In this document: one piece after another, positions 8,516 through 18,093 of the stretch
Position numbering within the stretch: position 1 is the stretch's first letter
Layout: every line of letters begins with the position of its first letter
IMG/VR virus record: IMGVR_UViG_3300031857_000005
Coordinates: 62,001-126,000 of that record
From: a virus
Direction: 5' to 3' (one strand)
Length of the DNA: 64,000 nucleotides
Notes under the pieces: model-generated
What the model was told of the DNA's origin: nothing
The model's database searches: none
The model's input: the letters and a program-made list of their open reading frames with translations, nothing else
Made by a program: the position numbers and the translations under genes

Positions 8516-9040
8516 ATGGTAGTAGAATTAACTAAAGAACAAGAAAAAGGTTTTGAGATTTTAACAAGAACATTAATACGAAAATTCCCATACATTAAAA
8601 GTTTAAAACTGATTAACGGTAGTGCATATCATATATGGATACAATTTGAAGTTGAGTTCTTTAGTTTTTTAACTTTTTACAATGCTCCACCAAATGATTT
8701 TTATACAAAATATGGGGCAAAAGGAATTTATGAGTACTTTAAAAGTAGCACACCCAGTCATTACACATTTACTATGGTTGGTGGTGATTCAGTAGAAGAA
8801 TTTGGTAATGAATTTAATAAAAATTTTATAAAAATAATTAATATTCTTTACGAATCATTACCTGAACAATATATTAAATTTAAAGAAGATTGGTATGAAA
8901 AATCCCCAATAGAATTGGGGATTAGTTCATTTTATGTTGTGGTTGATAAGAGTAAAGAAACCCCCACTCTCCGAGATACGTTAGATCCTGAATATGAAAG
9001 TGCTAGACAATCTCTATATCCATCAGAATCACCCGACTGA
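8516..9040 (+). CDS. Hypothetical protein, 174 aa
   Basis: It starts MVVELTKEQEKGFEILTRTL 5 bases after ATATTTAT (8504-8511). The N-terminal half looks alpha/beta (IKSLKLINGSAYHIWIQFEVEFF), and the end is Pro/Ser-rich and unstructured. No leader is evident and no family recognised. Its 3' end overlaps the convergent FKBP gene by 12 bases. Confidence 0.7.
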   Translation: MVVELTKEQEKGFEILTRTLIRKFPYIKSLKLINGSAYHIWIQFEVEFFSFLTFYNAPPNDFYTKYGAKGIYEYFKSSTPSHYTFTMVGGDSVEEFGNEFNKNFIKIINILYESLPEQYIKFKEDWYEKSPIELGISSFYVVVDKSKETPTLRDTLDPEYESARQSLYPSESPD

Positions 9041-9454
9041 TACTACCTCAAGTTCAAAAATTAATTTCTTACCTGATAGAGGGTGATTTGCATCTAATGT
9101 AACAGTTTCTTCATTAACTGCAAGTACGGTAACATTAACAGGACCTCCTGGAGTCATTGCTTGTAACATATCACCAACTTTAATTCCTTCAGGAACTTGA
9201 TTTTTTTGTACTTCAGATACCATCATTTCGTTTGGTTGTCCGTAAGCATTCTCAGGTTCTATCTCTACTGTTCTTTTTTCACCCACTTCCATATCAATCA
9301 AACCATCTTCAAAACCTTTAATAAGAGTCCCCTCACCAAGTTTAACTGTAATTGGTTCCCTTCCCTCATTCAATGATGAATCAAAAATAGAACCATCTTC
9401 TAATTTACCTGTGTAGTGTACTGTTACCAGGTCTCCATTTTGTATTTTTGCCAT
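9029..9454 (-). CDS. FKBP-type peptidyl-prolyl cis-trans isomerase, SlyD-like
   Basis: The 141-residue product matches the SlyD class: an FKBP N-part (VTVHYTGKLEDGSIFDSS, then LGEGTLIKGFEDGLIDMEVG), an inserted chaperone flap (about 65-125) with AYGQPNEMMV, and a return to the FKBP strand (LIFELEVVSV). It lacks the His-rich tail of enterobacterial SlyD. Such enzymes catalyse proline isomerisation and assist folding. It is encoded convergently to its left neighbour. With ClpC-like and Hsp20 genes elsewhere in the window it extends a small protein-quality-control set. Confidence 0.9.
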   Translation of the reverse strand: MAKIQNGDLVTVHYTGKLEDGSIFDSSLNEGREPITVKLGEGTLIKGFEDGLIDMEVGEKRTVEIEPENAYGQPNEMMVSEVQKNQVPEGIKVGDMLQAMTPGGPVNVTVLAVNEETVTLDANHPLSGKKLIFELEVVSVG

Positions 9455-9526
9455 AATAATATTGTTTTTGATAAGTGTATGAGTATTTTTTCGTATAGTA
9501 AAATGTTTTGATGATATTTATTTTAT

Positions 9527-10093
9527 ATGAGGGAAATTATTCGTAAAGTTTTATTGGAGACTGACTATTTGAAGAGGAAGGAGTTTGCAAAAAAAACTTT
9601 ATTTAAGTTATGGGATAGAGAAAAATCTATGGGTAAACAACCAGTAATTAATGATGTGATTACTCAAACTTTTGGTGTTATGGCGTATGACTTAAATGAG
9701 ATGTTAGTTGAGTGGTATGGAGGTGTTGATAAGGTATACGAAATAATAAAAAACAGATTATCAAATAAATCTATAACAACAGATAAAATTCAGGAATTGG
9801 GGGTTAATGTTGGAAATTATGATTTTACATTTGAATTTGAGAATATAAAAATTCGTAGAAGTCGTAGTGGAGGGTATGATTTGGAACTCCAAATGAATAT
9901 AATTGATGGTGGAGTTGAGTTAATGACTGACGGTGAATACATTGATTTAATGAACCCAAGTTCTGTAAATGATGATTTATGGTGGGAAATATCTTATGAA
10001 ATAAAAGATATTGCAGGAGATTTAATATATAAAATATCAAAAGAATATGGATTTGATAGTTTTTTAGGTGACATAATAATAGATTTTATATGA
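9527..10093 (+). CDS. Leader-bearing hypothetical protein, 188 aa
   Basis: The leader is MREIIRKVLLETDYLKR with L-L-E at 9-11. The N-terminal body (FAKKTLFKLWDREKSMGKQP) is helical, and a beta-rich part follows around 90-130. ATATTTAT is at 9514-9521, 5 bases before the ATG. The last codons overlap the next gene by 4 bases (ATGA), so the two are translationally coupled. No recognised domain. Confidence 0.75.
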   Translation: MREIIRKVLLETDYLKRKEFAKKTLFKLWDREKSMGKQPVINDVITQTFGVMAYDLNEMLVEWYGGVDKVYEIIKNRLSNKSITTDKIQELGVNVGNYDFTFEFENIKIRRSRSGGYDLELQMNIIDGGVELMTDGEYIDLMNPSSVNDDLWWEISYEIKDIAGDLIYKISKEYGFDSFLGDIIIDFI

Positions 10094-10572
10094 AATATTT
10101 AATTACAGAGTCTCAATATGAGATATTAATTGAGAATCAAAAATATGTTGATTCATTATTGGATAAAATTTCCGAAGAAGGGTACCAATCATTAAGTATT
10201 GATGAGAAAAGGTATTTGGATGAATTTTCTAAACACAAAGGAGAACCTGATGAGTTTGTTTACTCTTCAGATCAACACGACGAAAGAGAAGGTGAAGTGA
10301 TTGAAGGTGAGATTTCTGGATTACCCATTAAGTATACATTTTCTGAGGAGGCGGATAACAATGATGGTATTGGTTATTATGGTGGACTTGAATTTGATGG
10401 TGATGAATATTTTGGAGTTATAATCTCGGATGAACGAGGACATTTGGTGGGTTATGATTTTTATAGCGTTCTTTCAGATGATGATGTTAGATTACAAGAC
10501 AATATTGAAGGATTGGAACACGAAGTTTCTTTATTTTTTTCAGAAAATGTTCTTCCTGAACTACATAGGTGA
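10090..10572 (+). CDS. Leader-bearing hypothetical protein (MKYLITES), 160 aa
   Basis: The leader is MKYLITESQ (I-T-E). Residues 12-60 form a long acidic helix region; residues 70-130 look beta-rich (GEVIEGEISGLPIKYTFSEE). Overall strongly acidic. Coupled to the upstream leader gene by ATGA overlap. Function unknown. Confidence 0.75.
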   Translation: MKYLITESQYEILIENQKYVDSLLDKISEEGYQSLSIDEKRYLDEFSKHKGEPDEFVYSSDQHDEREGEVIEGEISGLPIKYTFSEEADNNDGIGYYGGLEFDGDEYFGVIISDERGHLVGYDFYSVLSDDDVRLQDNIEGLEHEVSLFFSENVLPELHR

Positions 10573-10632
10573 TAGAATTTTCTAAAAAACGGTATATTTA
10601 TATATTAAATAAAAGAAATTAAAAAAATTATA

Positions 10633-11022
10633 ATGAAAAAAGTAATTAGATTGACAGAAAGTGAATTAACTGAACTTATACATAGAATCATTGTTGAGAC
10701 GGAAATGGATATGGATCGTGATACGATGAAGGATGGCGAAATGGAAGAAGGTTTATTTGGACCAAGCAAAAAAGAAAAAGAAGAATCCAAAAAAGATTTA
10801 ATGAATAAAATGGAAGATTTACTTGGAAATAGTGAATATACTGAAGATGAATTGGCGAATAGTATGGAATCTATTTTGAATAAAGCTAAAGATTCTCATT
10901 ACAAAGGGAAAGTTAAGTTAACTAAAACATCAAAAGGAAAACCAATGTTTGCTTTTGAACCTGAACTTACTAAGATGCAAAAGTTGGCAGCAGGATCAAG
11001 AGGACAAGCTTACGGAAGATAA
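10633..11022 (+). CDS. Leader-bearing hypothetical protein (MKKVIRLTES), 129 aa
   Basis: The leader MKKVIRLTESELTELIHRII continues V-E-T, giving possible I-V-E or L-T-E sites. A second acidic/Met-rich stretch (ETEMDMDRDTMKDGEMEEG) precedes a basic helical body. ATATTTAT lies at 10594-10601. A bidirectional terminator follows at 11044, shared with the convergent membrane-protein gene. Confidence 0.8.
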   Translation: MKKVIRLTESELTELIHRIIVETEMDMDRDTMKDGEMEEGLFGPSKKEKEESKKDLMNKMEDLLGNSEYTEDELANSMESILNKAKDSHYKGKVKLTKTSKGKPMFAFEPELTKMQKLAAGSRGQAYGR

Positions 11023-11043
11023 TATTAAAAATTATCAATATTG

Positions 11044-11069
11044 AAAAGGGACTTTAAGTCCCTTTTTTT
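11044..11069. terminator. Bidirectional terminator
   Basis: Near-perfect AAAGGGACTT/AAGTCCCTTT stem with a one-base loop and T runs in both directions, placed between converging genes. Confidence 0.85.
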
Positions 11070-11337
11070 ATTCCTCAAACATTTCATCAATCATAACATT
11101 TGCGTTGTATGAAATTTCGTAAAATCTTTTGTAATTATATGATTGAATAATTTGTTGAATAAACACAATCGCAACACTCAAAAAAATGTAAGGAACGAAT
11201 GTTGGAAACATAGTTACAAACAAAGTATATACGAATAATGAGGTGAAGAATAAAAAACTGATAACTGAAAATACCAATTTAGAATTGTAAGTATTAACCA
11301 TTGACTGAATCTCTTTTAATTTTTTGTTTGTTTCCAT
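11068..11337 (-). CDS. Small membrane protein with two spans, 89 aa
   Basis: Two hydrophobic segments, about 22-44 (FSVISFLFFTSLFVYTLFV) and 47-65 (PYIFLSVAIVFIQQI), are flanked by charged ends. It has no leader. The upstream region on the minus strand carries TATATTTG, a host-type -7 element, instead of the phage ATATTTAT motif. Function unknown. Confidence 0.7.
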   Translation of the reverse strand: METNKKLKEIQSMVNTYNSKLVFSVISFLFFTSLFVYTLFVTMFPTFVPYIFLSVAIVFIQQIIQSYNYKRFYEISYNANVMIDEMFEE

Positions 11338-11407
11338 TGTTCTATATTTTATAAGTATAATACAAATATAATGTTTTTAATCTGTTCTACCAAATATTTA
11401 TTTAAGT

Positions 11408-12013
11408 ATGAAAATAATTTTAAGTGAAAGTCAGTATATTAAATTAATTACAGAAGTTGAGGATATTGAACCATCAAAATCCGCTGTAAGGAATATTTGT
11501 GATAGTGAGAAGTTTTGTAATGCTCAGGGGGAAATAACTTTTGGACAATTGCGAGCATTGGTTGAGTCTACAACAAAAAAAAGATTATATCAGCATGTTG
11601 GTGAGGGTGGATTTAAGGCGACGATAAGAATGTTACCTTGGTTTTTACCCCAACTTATTATTGCAGGAGTAGTTGGATCCGCAGCAAGAGCAATTAACAA
11701 AATAGTTAGACCAACATTAGAGGAAACTGATAATTATAAAACTTGGTGGGGTAGAGCGGTTATGAAGTCGTTTGATATTGTTGAGGGAGAATTAGGGTTA
11801 AGAGATCCTTTATCAAAAATATTTTTTATATCCGATGGTCTTATGACAATGATGGATGATAAATATAAAGTTAAATTCGCCAAATATATTGCGGAATTGG
11901 CTAGTGAACAACCTGACGATGAGGTGGTTCCTGAATACTTTGTTGAAAACGAATTAAGAAGGTGGGTTAATGATAAATTTCTTTTGGATCCACCACTACC
12001 ACCAAAAATATGA
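11408..12013 (+). CDS. Leader-bearing protein with hydrophobic segment, 201 aa
   Basis: The leader MKIILSESQYIKLITE offers two cut sites (L-S-E at 5-7 and I-T-E at 14-16). A hydrophobic, Gly/Ala-rich segment near 75-95 (MLPWFLPQLIIAGVVGSAAR) may span or bind a membrane. The C-terminus is helical and acidic, ending LLDPPLPPKI. ATATTTAT is at 11394-11401. The stop overlaps the next ATG (ATGA). Confidence 0.75.
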   Translation: MKIILSESQYIKLITEVEDIEPSKSAVRNICDSEKFCNAQGEITFGQLRALVESTTKKRLYQHVGEGGFKATIRMLPWFLPQLIIAGVVGSAARAINKIVRPTLEETDNYKTWWGRAVMKSFDIVEGELGLRDPLSKIFFISDGLMTMMDDKYKVKFAKYIAELASEQPDDEVVPEYFVENELRRWVNDKFLLDPPLPPKI

Positions 12014-12225
12014 TTTCATTTATTAAACATTTAATAGTAGTTTTTGGACAACGATACGGTTCTTTTGTATGGTTTGGTACCCACATTAGTTTAACGCAAA
12101 CAGATTGGCATTGGTTACTTGAAATTTTTTTATCTGTATTTATAAACTTTTTAATTATATTTTCGTTATACTTAGAGTGGAAAGATAATGAAAATGAAAA
12201 ATTACAAAAAACTAACAATACCTAA
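12010..12225 (+). CDS. Small membrane protein, 71 aa
   Basis: It starts by ATGA overlap with the upstream gene. One clear hydrophobic segment lies near 39-58 (LLEIFLSVFINFLIIFSLYL), with a charged tail (EWKDNENEKLQ). Its 3' end overlaps the next gene by 38 bases. Translational coupling supports a real gene, but no family is recognised. Confidence 0.55.
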   Translation: MISFIKHLIVVFGQRYGSFVWFGTHISLTQTDWHWLLEIFLSVFINFLIIFSLYLEWKDNENEKLQKTNNT

Positions 12226-12772
12226 AGATTCTGCTTGGGAAAGAAAATCAATATGGAGAAAATTACCTCTTTGGTTAAAAACATTTTTAACAGGTTGTAA
12301 TAATCTAATTAAATGGACACCAACAATTTGGAAACAAAGGGATTGGGACGACTCATTCATCTTTGATATTTTACAAAAGAAAATTGAATTCCAAAGAAAG
12401 GAACTTGTATTATCAAATAGACATACCAGAATTAATATTGATAATCGTGATATGACAATAGTTCTTAATTTAATTGAGAAAGTTAGAAACGAGTATTATG
12501 CTACCGAATATTTGGATTATCGTGAAACTAAATTCCGATTTGAGGATATTGAGGGTAGACCCCAATATAAATCTTTAGAGTTAGATGTTGTATGGGAAGA
12601 TGATGACACATTCTTATATAAGTACCCTTCCACAATTCGTAAAGTAATTAAAGATAAACCAGGACTTAACAAATCAGACCTTTGTTTTTGGGTTGCACAA
12701 TACAATCAAGAAAAGGCACATAATCTATTATTTAAAATTTTAAAAGAAAGGATGAGATGGTGGTGGGATTAA
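12188..12772 (+). CDS. Hypothetical protein of a type common in large phages, 194 aa
   Basis: The pattern LIKWTPTIWKQRDWDDSFIFDILQKKIEFQ near residues 40-70 is a type I recall from many large-phage proteins of unknown function. It is basic and aromatic at the N-terminus and ends in a Trp cluster (RMRWWWD). A second ATG at 12194 is an equally possible start. It overlaps the upstream small membrane-protein gene and converges with the next gene by 4 bases. Confidence 0.75.
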   Translation: MKMKNYKKLTIPKDSAWERKSIWRKLPLWLKTFLTGCNNLIKWTPTIWKQRDWDDSFIFDILQKKIEFQRKELVLSNRHTRINIDNRDMTIVLNLIEKVRNEYYATEYLDYRETKFRFEDIEGRPQYKSLELDVVWEDDDTFLYKYPSTIRKVIKDKPGLNKSDLCFWVAQYNQEKAHNLLFKILKERMRWWWD

Positions 12773-13041
12773 AGTTTAACATCAAGTGATGACATAACAA
12801 TTGGTTTTGATTTAATACCTAAAATTGGCCAACCATTATCCATCATAAAGTTAATACCATCGGGGTGAGATTCCACTGATTCCTCAATATTGTCAGTGTA
12901 AATTGTGATAGTAATCATATGACATTGTTTACTTCTAACCCAATTAATATCATTAACAACTACCTCACTATTAATACCATATAAAAGATCTTTATGAGTT
13001 TTTAAAACTTTATTTAGTATTATTTCAAGACGGTGTTTCAT
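12769..13041 (-). CDS. Hypothetical protein, 90 aa
   Basis: The start at 13041 (MKHRLEIILNKVL) is preferred over an in-frame start 36 bases upstream, since it opens a normal amphipathic segment. Later residues look alpha/beta (SKQCHMITITIYTDNIEESV). No leader and no recognised family. It converges with the upstream-strand gene, overlapping by 4 bases. Confidence 0.6.
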   Translation of the reverse strand: MKHRLEIILNKVLKTHKDLLYGINSEVVVNDINWVRSKQCHMITITIYTDNIEESVESHPDGINFMMDNGWPILGIKSKPIVMSSLDVKL

Positions 13042-13143
13042 ATATTGAAAATATAATAACCATAAATGATAAGACAATGGCTTCTTTTGCTAAAAGGCGT
13101 TCGTCAGATAAGAAAACAAACAAAACTTAATAATATTTATCAC

Positions 13144-15393
13144 ATGAATATGAAAAATTTAATCTTAACTTTATTAATGGTGTTAACAACATCATTATCT
13201 TTCACACAATTTTGTCCGTATCTCGGAAATGATCAATTATTATCTTGCGGAATCAATTCAACAACATTAACTGCTGATTTAAGTCAATGTGGTGTTGGTG
13301 GAATCAACCCAAATCAAACAACTAATTATGGTGTTAGTAACATTGCTTACTCTCCTGACTCATACACCAATGGTAACTCAGTTTTTTTAGGTGATGATGC
13401 AATATCTAACTCAATTCCGATAGGATTTAACTTTTGTTATTTTGGGCAAACATATACCAACTTTTACATTGGTTCAAACAATTGGGTTGGATTTTCTGCG
13501 GGACAAAACTCCACTTGGATAACAACTCCTATCCCTAATGGTTCAGGATCGGCACCTATGAATTGTATAATGGGTCCTTGGCAAGACATTAATCCTGGAA
13601 TTGGTGGTACTATAAAATATGCGGTATACGGGACGGCTCCGTGTAGACGACTTGTTATATCGTATTATCAAGTACCTATGTTTTCGTGTACAAGCCAATT
13701 ATATAGTAGTCAAATTAAAATTTATGAAACAACAAATATAATTGAAACTCATATTTTAAATAAACCAATTTGTGCGTCTTGGAACTCAGGTAATGCGGTT
13801 CACGGATTACATAATGCGAATGGAACACAATCTGTTTTAGTACAACCACCCGTTTCAACATCAATTAGAAATAATAACCAATGGTCAACACAAAATGAGG
13901 GAGTTAGATTTACACCATCAGGACCTGTAGTTAATCCTGTACTTACTTGGTACCAAGTTGGTAACCCAAATCCAATAGGTACAGGTCCAACGATTAATGT
14001 AACACCACCCCCACAAGGTGCAAACTACACTTGTCGTTTTGTTTATCCCATTTGTAATGCAGGTTGGAACATTTGTAATTCAGTTGTTGGTGGTTTTGGA
14101 CCTGATACTGTATTTGTTTTACCTGGACCACCAAATATACAAACATCCATAACATCATTTACCGAACCATTATGTTATTTAGGATGTGATGGAACCGCAA
14201 CTGTAACCCCAATAAATGGTACACCAAATTTTACCTATTTATGGTCTAATGGACAAACAACACAAACCGCAATAAATTTATGTGTAGGAGTGTATGATGT
14301 TTTAGTTACAGATGATAATGGATGTACAGGTAATTCTTCCATTACAATAAATCAACCAACACAAGTAATTTTTAATAACATCATTGAGTCTAATGTTACT
14401 TGTGATGAAAATGACGGATCAATAATTATGGTTGGTAATGGGGGAACTCAACCATATAATTATTTTATTGATAATGTATCGTCTAACGACACAATTAATG
14501 GTTTATCGGGGGGTAATTATTTAATCTCAATTCAGGATGTTAACGGTTGTCAAATAGACTCTAATGTTTATCTAACATACCCAACACCAATTACACCATC
14601 CATATCACCTATTGATACGGTACAATGTATTCCTGGTAACTTTACATTTGTAAATACCTCATCACCATCTATTAATATGGTTAGTACTTTTGTTATGTTT
14701 GATGATAATACTGACACAACAACATTATTAACGGATAATATCACTCACACATATGATTCAGTTGGTGTTTGGGATATCACAATGTCGGTTACTTCTGATT
14801 ATGGGTGTGTTTATACTCAAACATTTGATGACATTGTTGAAACTCGTCCATTACCAACCGCACAATTTAACATCTCACCAAATCCAACTACCTTCTTTGA
14901 AACAACTGTGTTAATGCGGGATCAATCCTACTCTAATATTGTTGATTGGTATTGGTACTCACCAAATGGATCACCAATGGTAAGTACTTATGATAGTCCA
15001 ACAATTACATTCCCTGAAGGAGTTACAGGACAATACCCTGTTTATTTAACGGTTATTGATAATCTTGGATGTTCAGATACCACATCAAGAATTTTAACCG
15101 TAGAGAGTGATGTATTATCATTTATTCCAAATACATTTACACCCGATGGAAATGAATACAATCAAGGTTGGGGGTTTAATTTTGCGGGTATTGATGAATA
15201 CCGATTTAATTTATACATCTTTAATAGATGGGGAGAAATGATATGGGAGTGTCACAATCCTAATGAGACTTGGGATGGGACATACAATGGTTTCCCTGTA
15301 CAACAAGGTATGTATGCTTGGAAAGCGGACTTTGGTGTGGTAAACACTGATGAAAGAAGAAGTATTAACGGTTTTGTAAATGTAATCAGATGA
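13144..15393 (+). CDS. Secreted multidomain surface protein with T9SS type B sorting domain
   Basis: The start at 13144 (MNMKNLILTLLMVLTTSLSF) gives a signal peptide and follows ATATTTAT (13133-13140); ATG 13150 is equally plausible. Order: signal peptide (1-25); a Cys-containing N-terminal beta domain (about 25-270); Ig-like and SprB-type repeats (about 290-500; GTPNFTYLWSNGQTTQ, then VYDVLVTDDNGC); a PKD-like domain (about 505-590); and a C-terminal gliding-motility/T9SS type B domain (about 665-749; IPNTFTPDGNEYN, FNRWGEMIWE, WDGTYNG, GMYAWK). In Bacteroidota such C-termini direct export by the type IX machinery. A phage copy is unusual. It may be host-derived, exported during infection, or reused as an adhesin. 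Confidence 0.85.
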   Translation: MNMKNLILTLLMVLTTSLSFTQFCPYLGNDQLLSCGINSTTLTADLSQCGVGGINPNQTTNYGVSNIAYSPDSYTNGNSVFLGDDAISNSIPIGFNFCYFGQTYTNFYIGSNNWVGFSAGQNSTWITTPIPNGSGSAPMNCIMGPWQDINPGIGGTIKYAVYGTAPCRRLVISYYQVPMFSCTSQLYSSQIKIYETTNIIETHILNKPICASWNSGNAVHGLHNANGTQSVLVQPPVSTSIRNNNQWSTQNEGVRFTPSGPVVNPVLTWYQVGNPNPIGTGPTINVTPPPQGANYTCRFVYPICNAGWNICNSVVGGFGPDTVFVLPGPPNIQTSITSFTEPLCYLGCDGTATVTPINGTPNFTYLWSNGQTTQTAINLCVGVYDVLVTDDNGCTGNSSITINQPTQVIFNNIIESNVTCDENDGSIIMVGNGGTQPYNYFIDNVSSNDTINGLSGGNYLISIQDVNGCQIDSNVYLTYPTPITPSISPIDTVQCIPGNFTFVNTSSPSINMVSTFVMFDDNTDTTTLLTDNITHTYDSVGVWDITMSVTSDYGCVYTQTFDDIVETRPLPTAQFNISPNPTTFFETTVLMRDQSYSNIVDWYWYSPNGSPMVSTYDSPTITFPEGVTGQYPVYLTVIDNLGCSDTTSRILTVESDVLSFIPNTFTPDGNEYNQGWGFNFAGIDEYRFNLYIFNRWGEMIWECHNPNETWDGTYNGFPVQQGMYAWKADFGVVNTDERRSINGFVNVIR

Positions 15394-15479
15394 GTTTAGA
15401 AATTTATACCGCAATATATACACCTATTGTAATAGTGGGTGTATTTGTTTTCTTAATTTTATATCGGAAAGAAAAGTAA
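15390..15479 (+). CDS. Very small membrane peptide, 29 aa
   Basis: The ATG overlaps the stop of the preceding gene (ATGA). The frame encodes a single hydrophobic span (TPIVIVGVFVFLILY) with a basic end (RKEK), which is consistent with a small membrane peptide with a cytoplasmic tail. The short length keeps confidence moderate; the ATGA coupling is the main support. Confidence 0.4.
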   Translation: MSLEIYTAIYTPIVIVGVFVFLILYRKEK

Positions 15480-15514
15480 ATAGTTATTTATGTTGGATTG
15501 TGATATTTATTAAT

Positions 15515-17638
15515 ATGACAAAACTTTCAAAAATATCTTTATTTATTTCGGTAATCATTATGATTGCTTTTTTTACAACACAATCATTAGTTGTTTTTAA
15601 TTTTATAAAATATATTGATGAGGTTGGTTATTTTGGTTACGCTTGTTTTTTAGCATTTTTACCATTTTTCGCGGTTGTTGTTTTAGAATATGTAAAAAGA
15701 AATAGAATCGGTAAAAACCATAATAAGTATATTAAAGAATTAAATAAAACACTTATATCACAGTCACACAATCCTTTATTTTATGAGGGTAATACAACCG
15801 AAGGTGCGAAAGTACTAACTAAAGAAGTTACAGAATCAATAAGTGCTGATAGATGTTCAATATGGTTATACAATGAAGATAAAACGGCAATAATATGTGA
15901 ACAATTATATATCAAATCTGAAGATAATTGGTATCAAAATATAACACTACGCAAAAAAGATTTCCAACCGTACTTTTTGGCGTTATTAATTAACCCAATC
16001 ATTATTGCAAATGATGCTGAGTCACATACCGCAACTTCTTGTTTTACTGAGACATATTTAAAACCACTTGGTGTAAAATCTATGTTAGATGTCCCTATTG
16101 TTTACCGTGGAGAAACGATAGGTGTTATTTGTATTGAGTCATTAACCCTTAGAGATTGGGATAATGCTGAAGTTAATTTCGCCCAATTATTATCATCCCT
16201 TTATACTTTTGCTTATTCAGTTAAAGAAGGAAACGATTTATTAAGAAGAAATAAGGAAACTGAAAACTTTTTAAACGAATCGTCAATTATTTCAGTTGCC
16301 GATAAATACGGTAAAATCACATATGTTAATAAAAAATTTGAGGAAGTTTCAGGTTGGTTGTTAGATGAAGTTAAAGGTAAAGATCATAGTATTGTTAATT
16401 CTGATTTACAACCTGAAGGATATTGGGGTAAGATGTATGAAAAAGTAATGAAAGGTGAAATATGGAATGATGTTGTTACCAATAAAGGAAAGTCAGGAGA
16501 ACTATATTATGTTGATACATATATTAGGGCAAGATTTGATAAAGATGGTAAATTAGAAGGGTTTTCATCAATCAGACAAGATGTTACAGATCTTAAGAAA
16601 AAAGAAGTTGAAATTCGTAATAGAATGAACGCAATAAATAAATCTAACGCAGTTATTGAGTTTGATTTAGAAGGGAATATTATTTTTGCTAACGACTTGT
16701 TTTTAAATACTATGGGATATTCATCAATTGATGAAATAGTCGGAAAACACCATAGAATATTTATAGATGAGGAACATTCAAAAAGTGAGGAATATTATCT
16801 TTTTTGGAAAAAATTAAATGATGGTATATTATTTACTGGTGAAATTACTAGAGTTAAAAAAGATGGATCTTTAGTGTATCTACAAGCCACTTATAACCCT
16901 ATTCTTGGTTTAGACGGTAAAATTTATCGTATTATGAAAATCGCCACTGATATCACTAATTCTCATGAACAAAAGAAAGAGATTGAAAAGAAAAATACTT
17001 ATTTAGAACACGCAGCAAAGATATTAAGACACGATATGCATTCAGGTATAAATACATATATGCCAAGAGGATTGAGTTCGTTAGAAAGAAGATTAAGTTC
17101 TGAAGACATTACATCATTAAAAATTGAGGCACCTATTAGAATGATTAAAGAAGGGTTAAAACATTCTCAAAAAGTATATAAAGGTGTTTATGAATTTACT
17201 AATTTAGTTAAAAAAGACGTTGTTTTAAATAAATCAGAATGTAATTTAAAAACCATTCTAAATGATTATTTGTCATCAACGGCATACAGTAGTCAAGTTA
17301 TTATTGAGGACTTACCAACAATAGAAGTAAACGAGGCGTTATTTTGTACTGCAGTAGATAACCTAATTAGAAATGGTTTAAAGTATAATGATTCAGATAC
17401 TAAGTTTGTTAAAATTTATTCAGATAAAAATAATATCTATATCCAAGACAACGGTAGAGGAATTACACAAGAAGATTTTAATCACCTACGTGAACCATAT
17501 ACAAGAAAGGAAGGACAAACAGAGTCAGGTACAGGTTTGGGGTTAAATATTTGTGTTGCAATTTTAGAGGAACACGGGTTTAATATCACTTGTGAGAAAA
17601 ATGAAATAGGAACAAAAATGAAAATAAAAATAAAATAA
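15515..17638 (+). CDS. Membrane sensor histidine kinase (GAF-PAS-PAS-HATPase)
   Basis: About 707 residues from ATG 15515, 4 bases after ATATTTAT (15503-15510). Two membrane spans (about 7-30 and 40-60), a GAF domain (about 90-240; ISADRCSIWLYN), two PAS domains with PAC ends (about 250-365 and 370-490; DKYGKITYVNKKFEEVSGW), an H-box with His near 506 (KILRHDMHSG), and an HATPase_c domain with N, G1 and G2 boxes (DNLIRNGLKYN, IQDNGRGI, ESGTGLGLNIC). It should autophosphorylate on the His and pass phosphate to a receiver, likely the next gene. Full catalytic motifs argue against a decayed host gene. Confidence 0.9.
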   Translation: MTKLSKISLFISVIIMIAFFTTQSLVVFNFIKYIDEVGYFGYACFLAFLPFFAVVVLEYVKRNRIGKNHNKYIKELNKTLISQSHNPLFYEGNTTEGAKVLTKEVTESISADRCSIWLYNEDKTAIICEQLYIKSEDNWYQNITLRKKDFQPYFLALLINPIIIANDAESHTATSCFTETYLKPLGVKSMLDVPIVYRGETIGVICIESLTLRDWDNAEVNFAQLLSSLYTFAYSVKEGNDLLRRNKETENFLNESSIISVADKYGKITYVNKKFEEVSGWLLDEVKGKDHSIVNSDLQPEGYWGKMYEKVMKGEIWNDVVTNKGKSGELYYVDTYIRARFDKDGKLEGFSSIRQDVTDLKKKEVEIRNRMNAINKSNAVIEFDLEGNIIFANDLFLNTMGYSSIDEIVGKHHRIFIDEEHSKSEEYYLFWKKLNDGILFTGEITRVKKDGSLVYLQATYNPILGLDGKIYRIMKIATDITNSHEQKKEIEKKNTYLEHAAKILRHDMHSGINTYMPRGLSSLERRLSSEDITSLKIEAPIRMIKEGLKHSQKVYKGVYEFTNLVKKDVVLNKSECNLKTILNDYLSSTAYSSQVIIEDLPTIEVNEALFCTAVDNLIRNGLKYNDSDTKFVKIYSDKNNIYIQDNGRGITQEDFNHLREPYTRKEGQTESGTGLGLNICVAILEEHGFNITCEKNEIGTKMKIKIK

Positions 17639-17655
17639 AAAACAAAAAAGAAAAA

Positions 17656-18093
17656 ATGATTGATTCAATTTTATTGGTGGATGATGAAGATTTATTCCAT
17701 TTAGTATTTGAAGACGCTTGTTCATTACTTGACATAAGTTTGTCTTTAAACGCATTAAATAGTTCTGACGAAGCTGCAAAACTATTCCAAAAATGGTTCC
17801 AAAGTGGAGACGATAATGATAAACCTGAATGTGTGTTTGTTGATTTAAATATTATAGGTAGTTCTTTTGATGGTATAGAATTAATTAGAAAAATTAATTT
17901 TGAGTATGGTAATCATGTGGTTATTGGAATAATATCATCAAGTAATGAACCTGAAGAACAAGCAAAGGCGATTCAGGCAGGTGCTCAGTTTTGGATTATT
18001 AAATCTGACGACATTGAACCTCGTTTAGAAGAGTTCAGAAAAGACTATGATGGGTATAAAAATAGAACTTTACCATTTAAAGTTTACAAATGA
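17656..18093 (+). CDS. Response-regulator receiver-domain protein (single domain)
   Basis: A 145-residue receiver fold: acidic pair D9-D10 (LLVDDED), likely phosphoacceptor D63 (VFVDLN), and conserved Lys near 116 (FWIIKSDD). No output domain is attached, so it probably acts by protein contact as in CheY/Spo0F-like relays. It starts 17 bases after the kinase and its stop overlaps the next gene (ATGA). That makes the kinase the probable phosphodonor and the 18090 product a possible partner. Confidence 0.9.
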   Translation: MIDSILLVDDEDLFHLVFEDACSLLDISLSLNALNSSDEAAKLFQKWFQSGDDNDKPECVFVDLNIIGSSFDGIELIRKINFEYGNHVVIGIISSSNEPEEQAKAIQAGAQFWIIKSDDIEPRLEEFRKDYDGYKNRTLPFKVYK

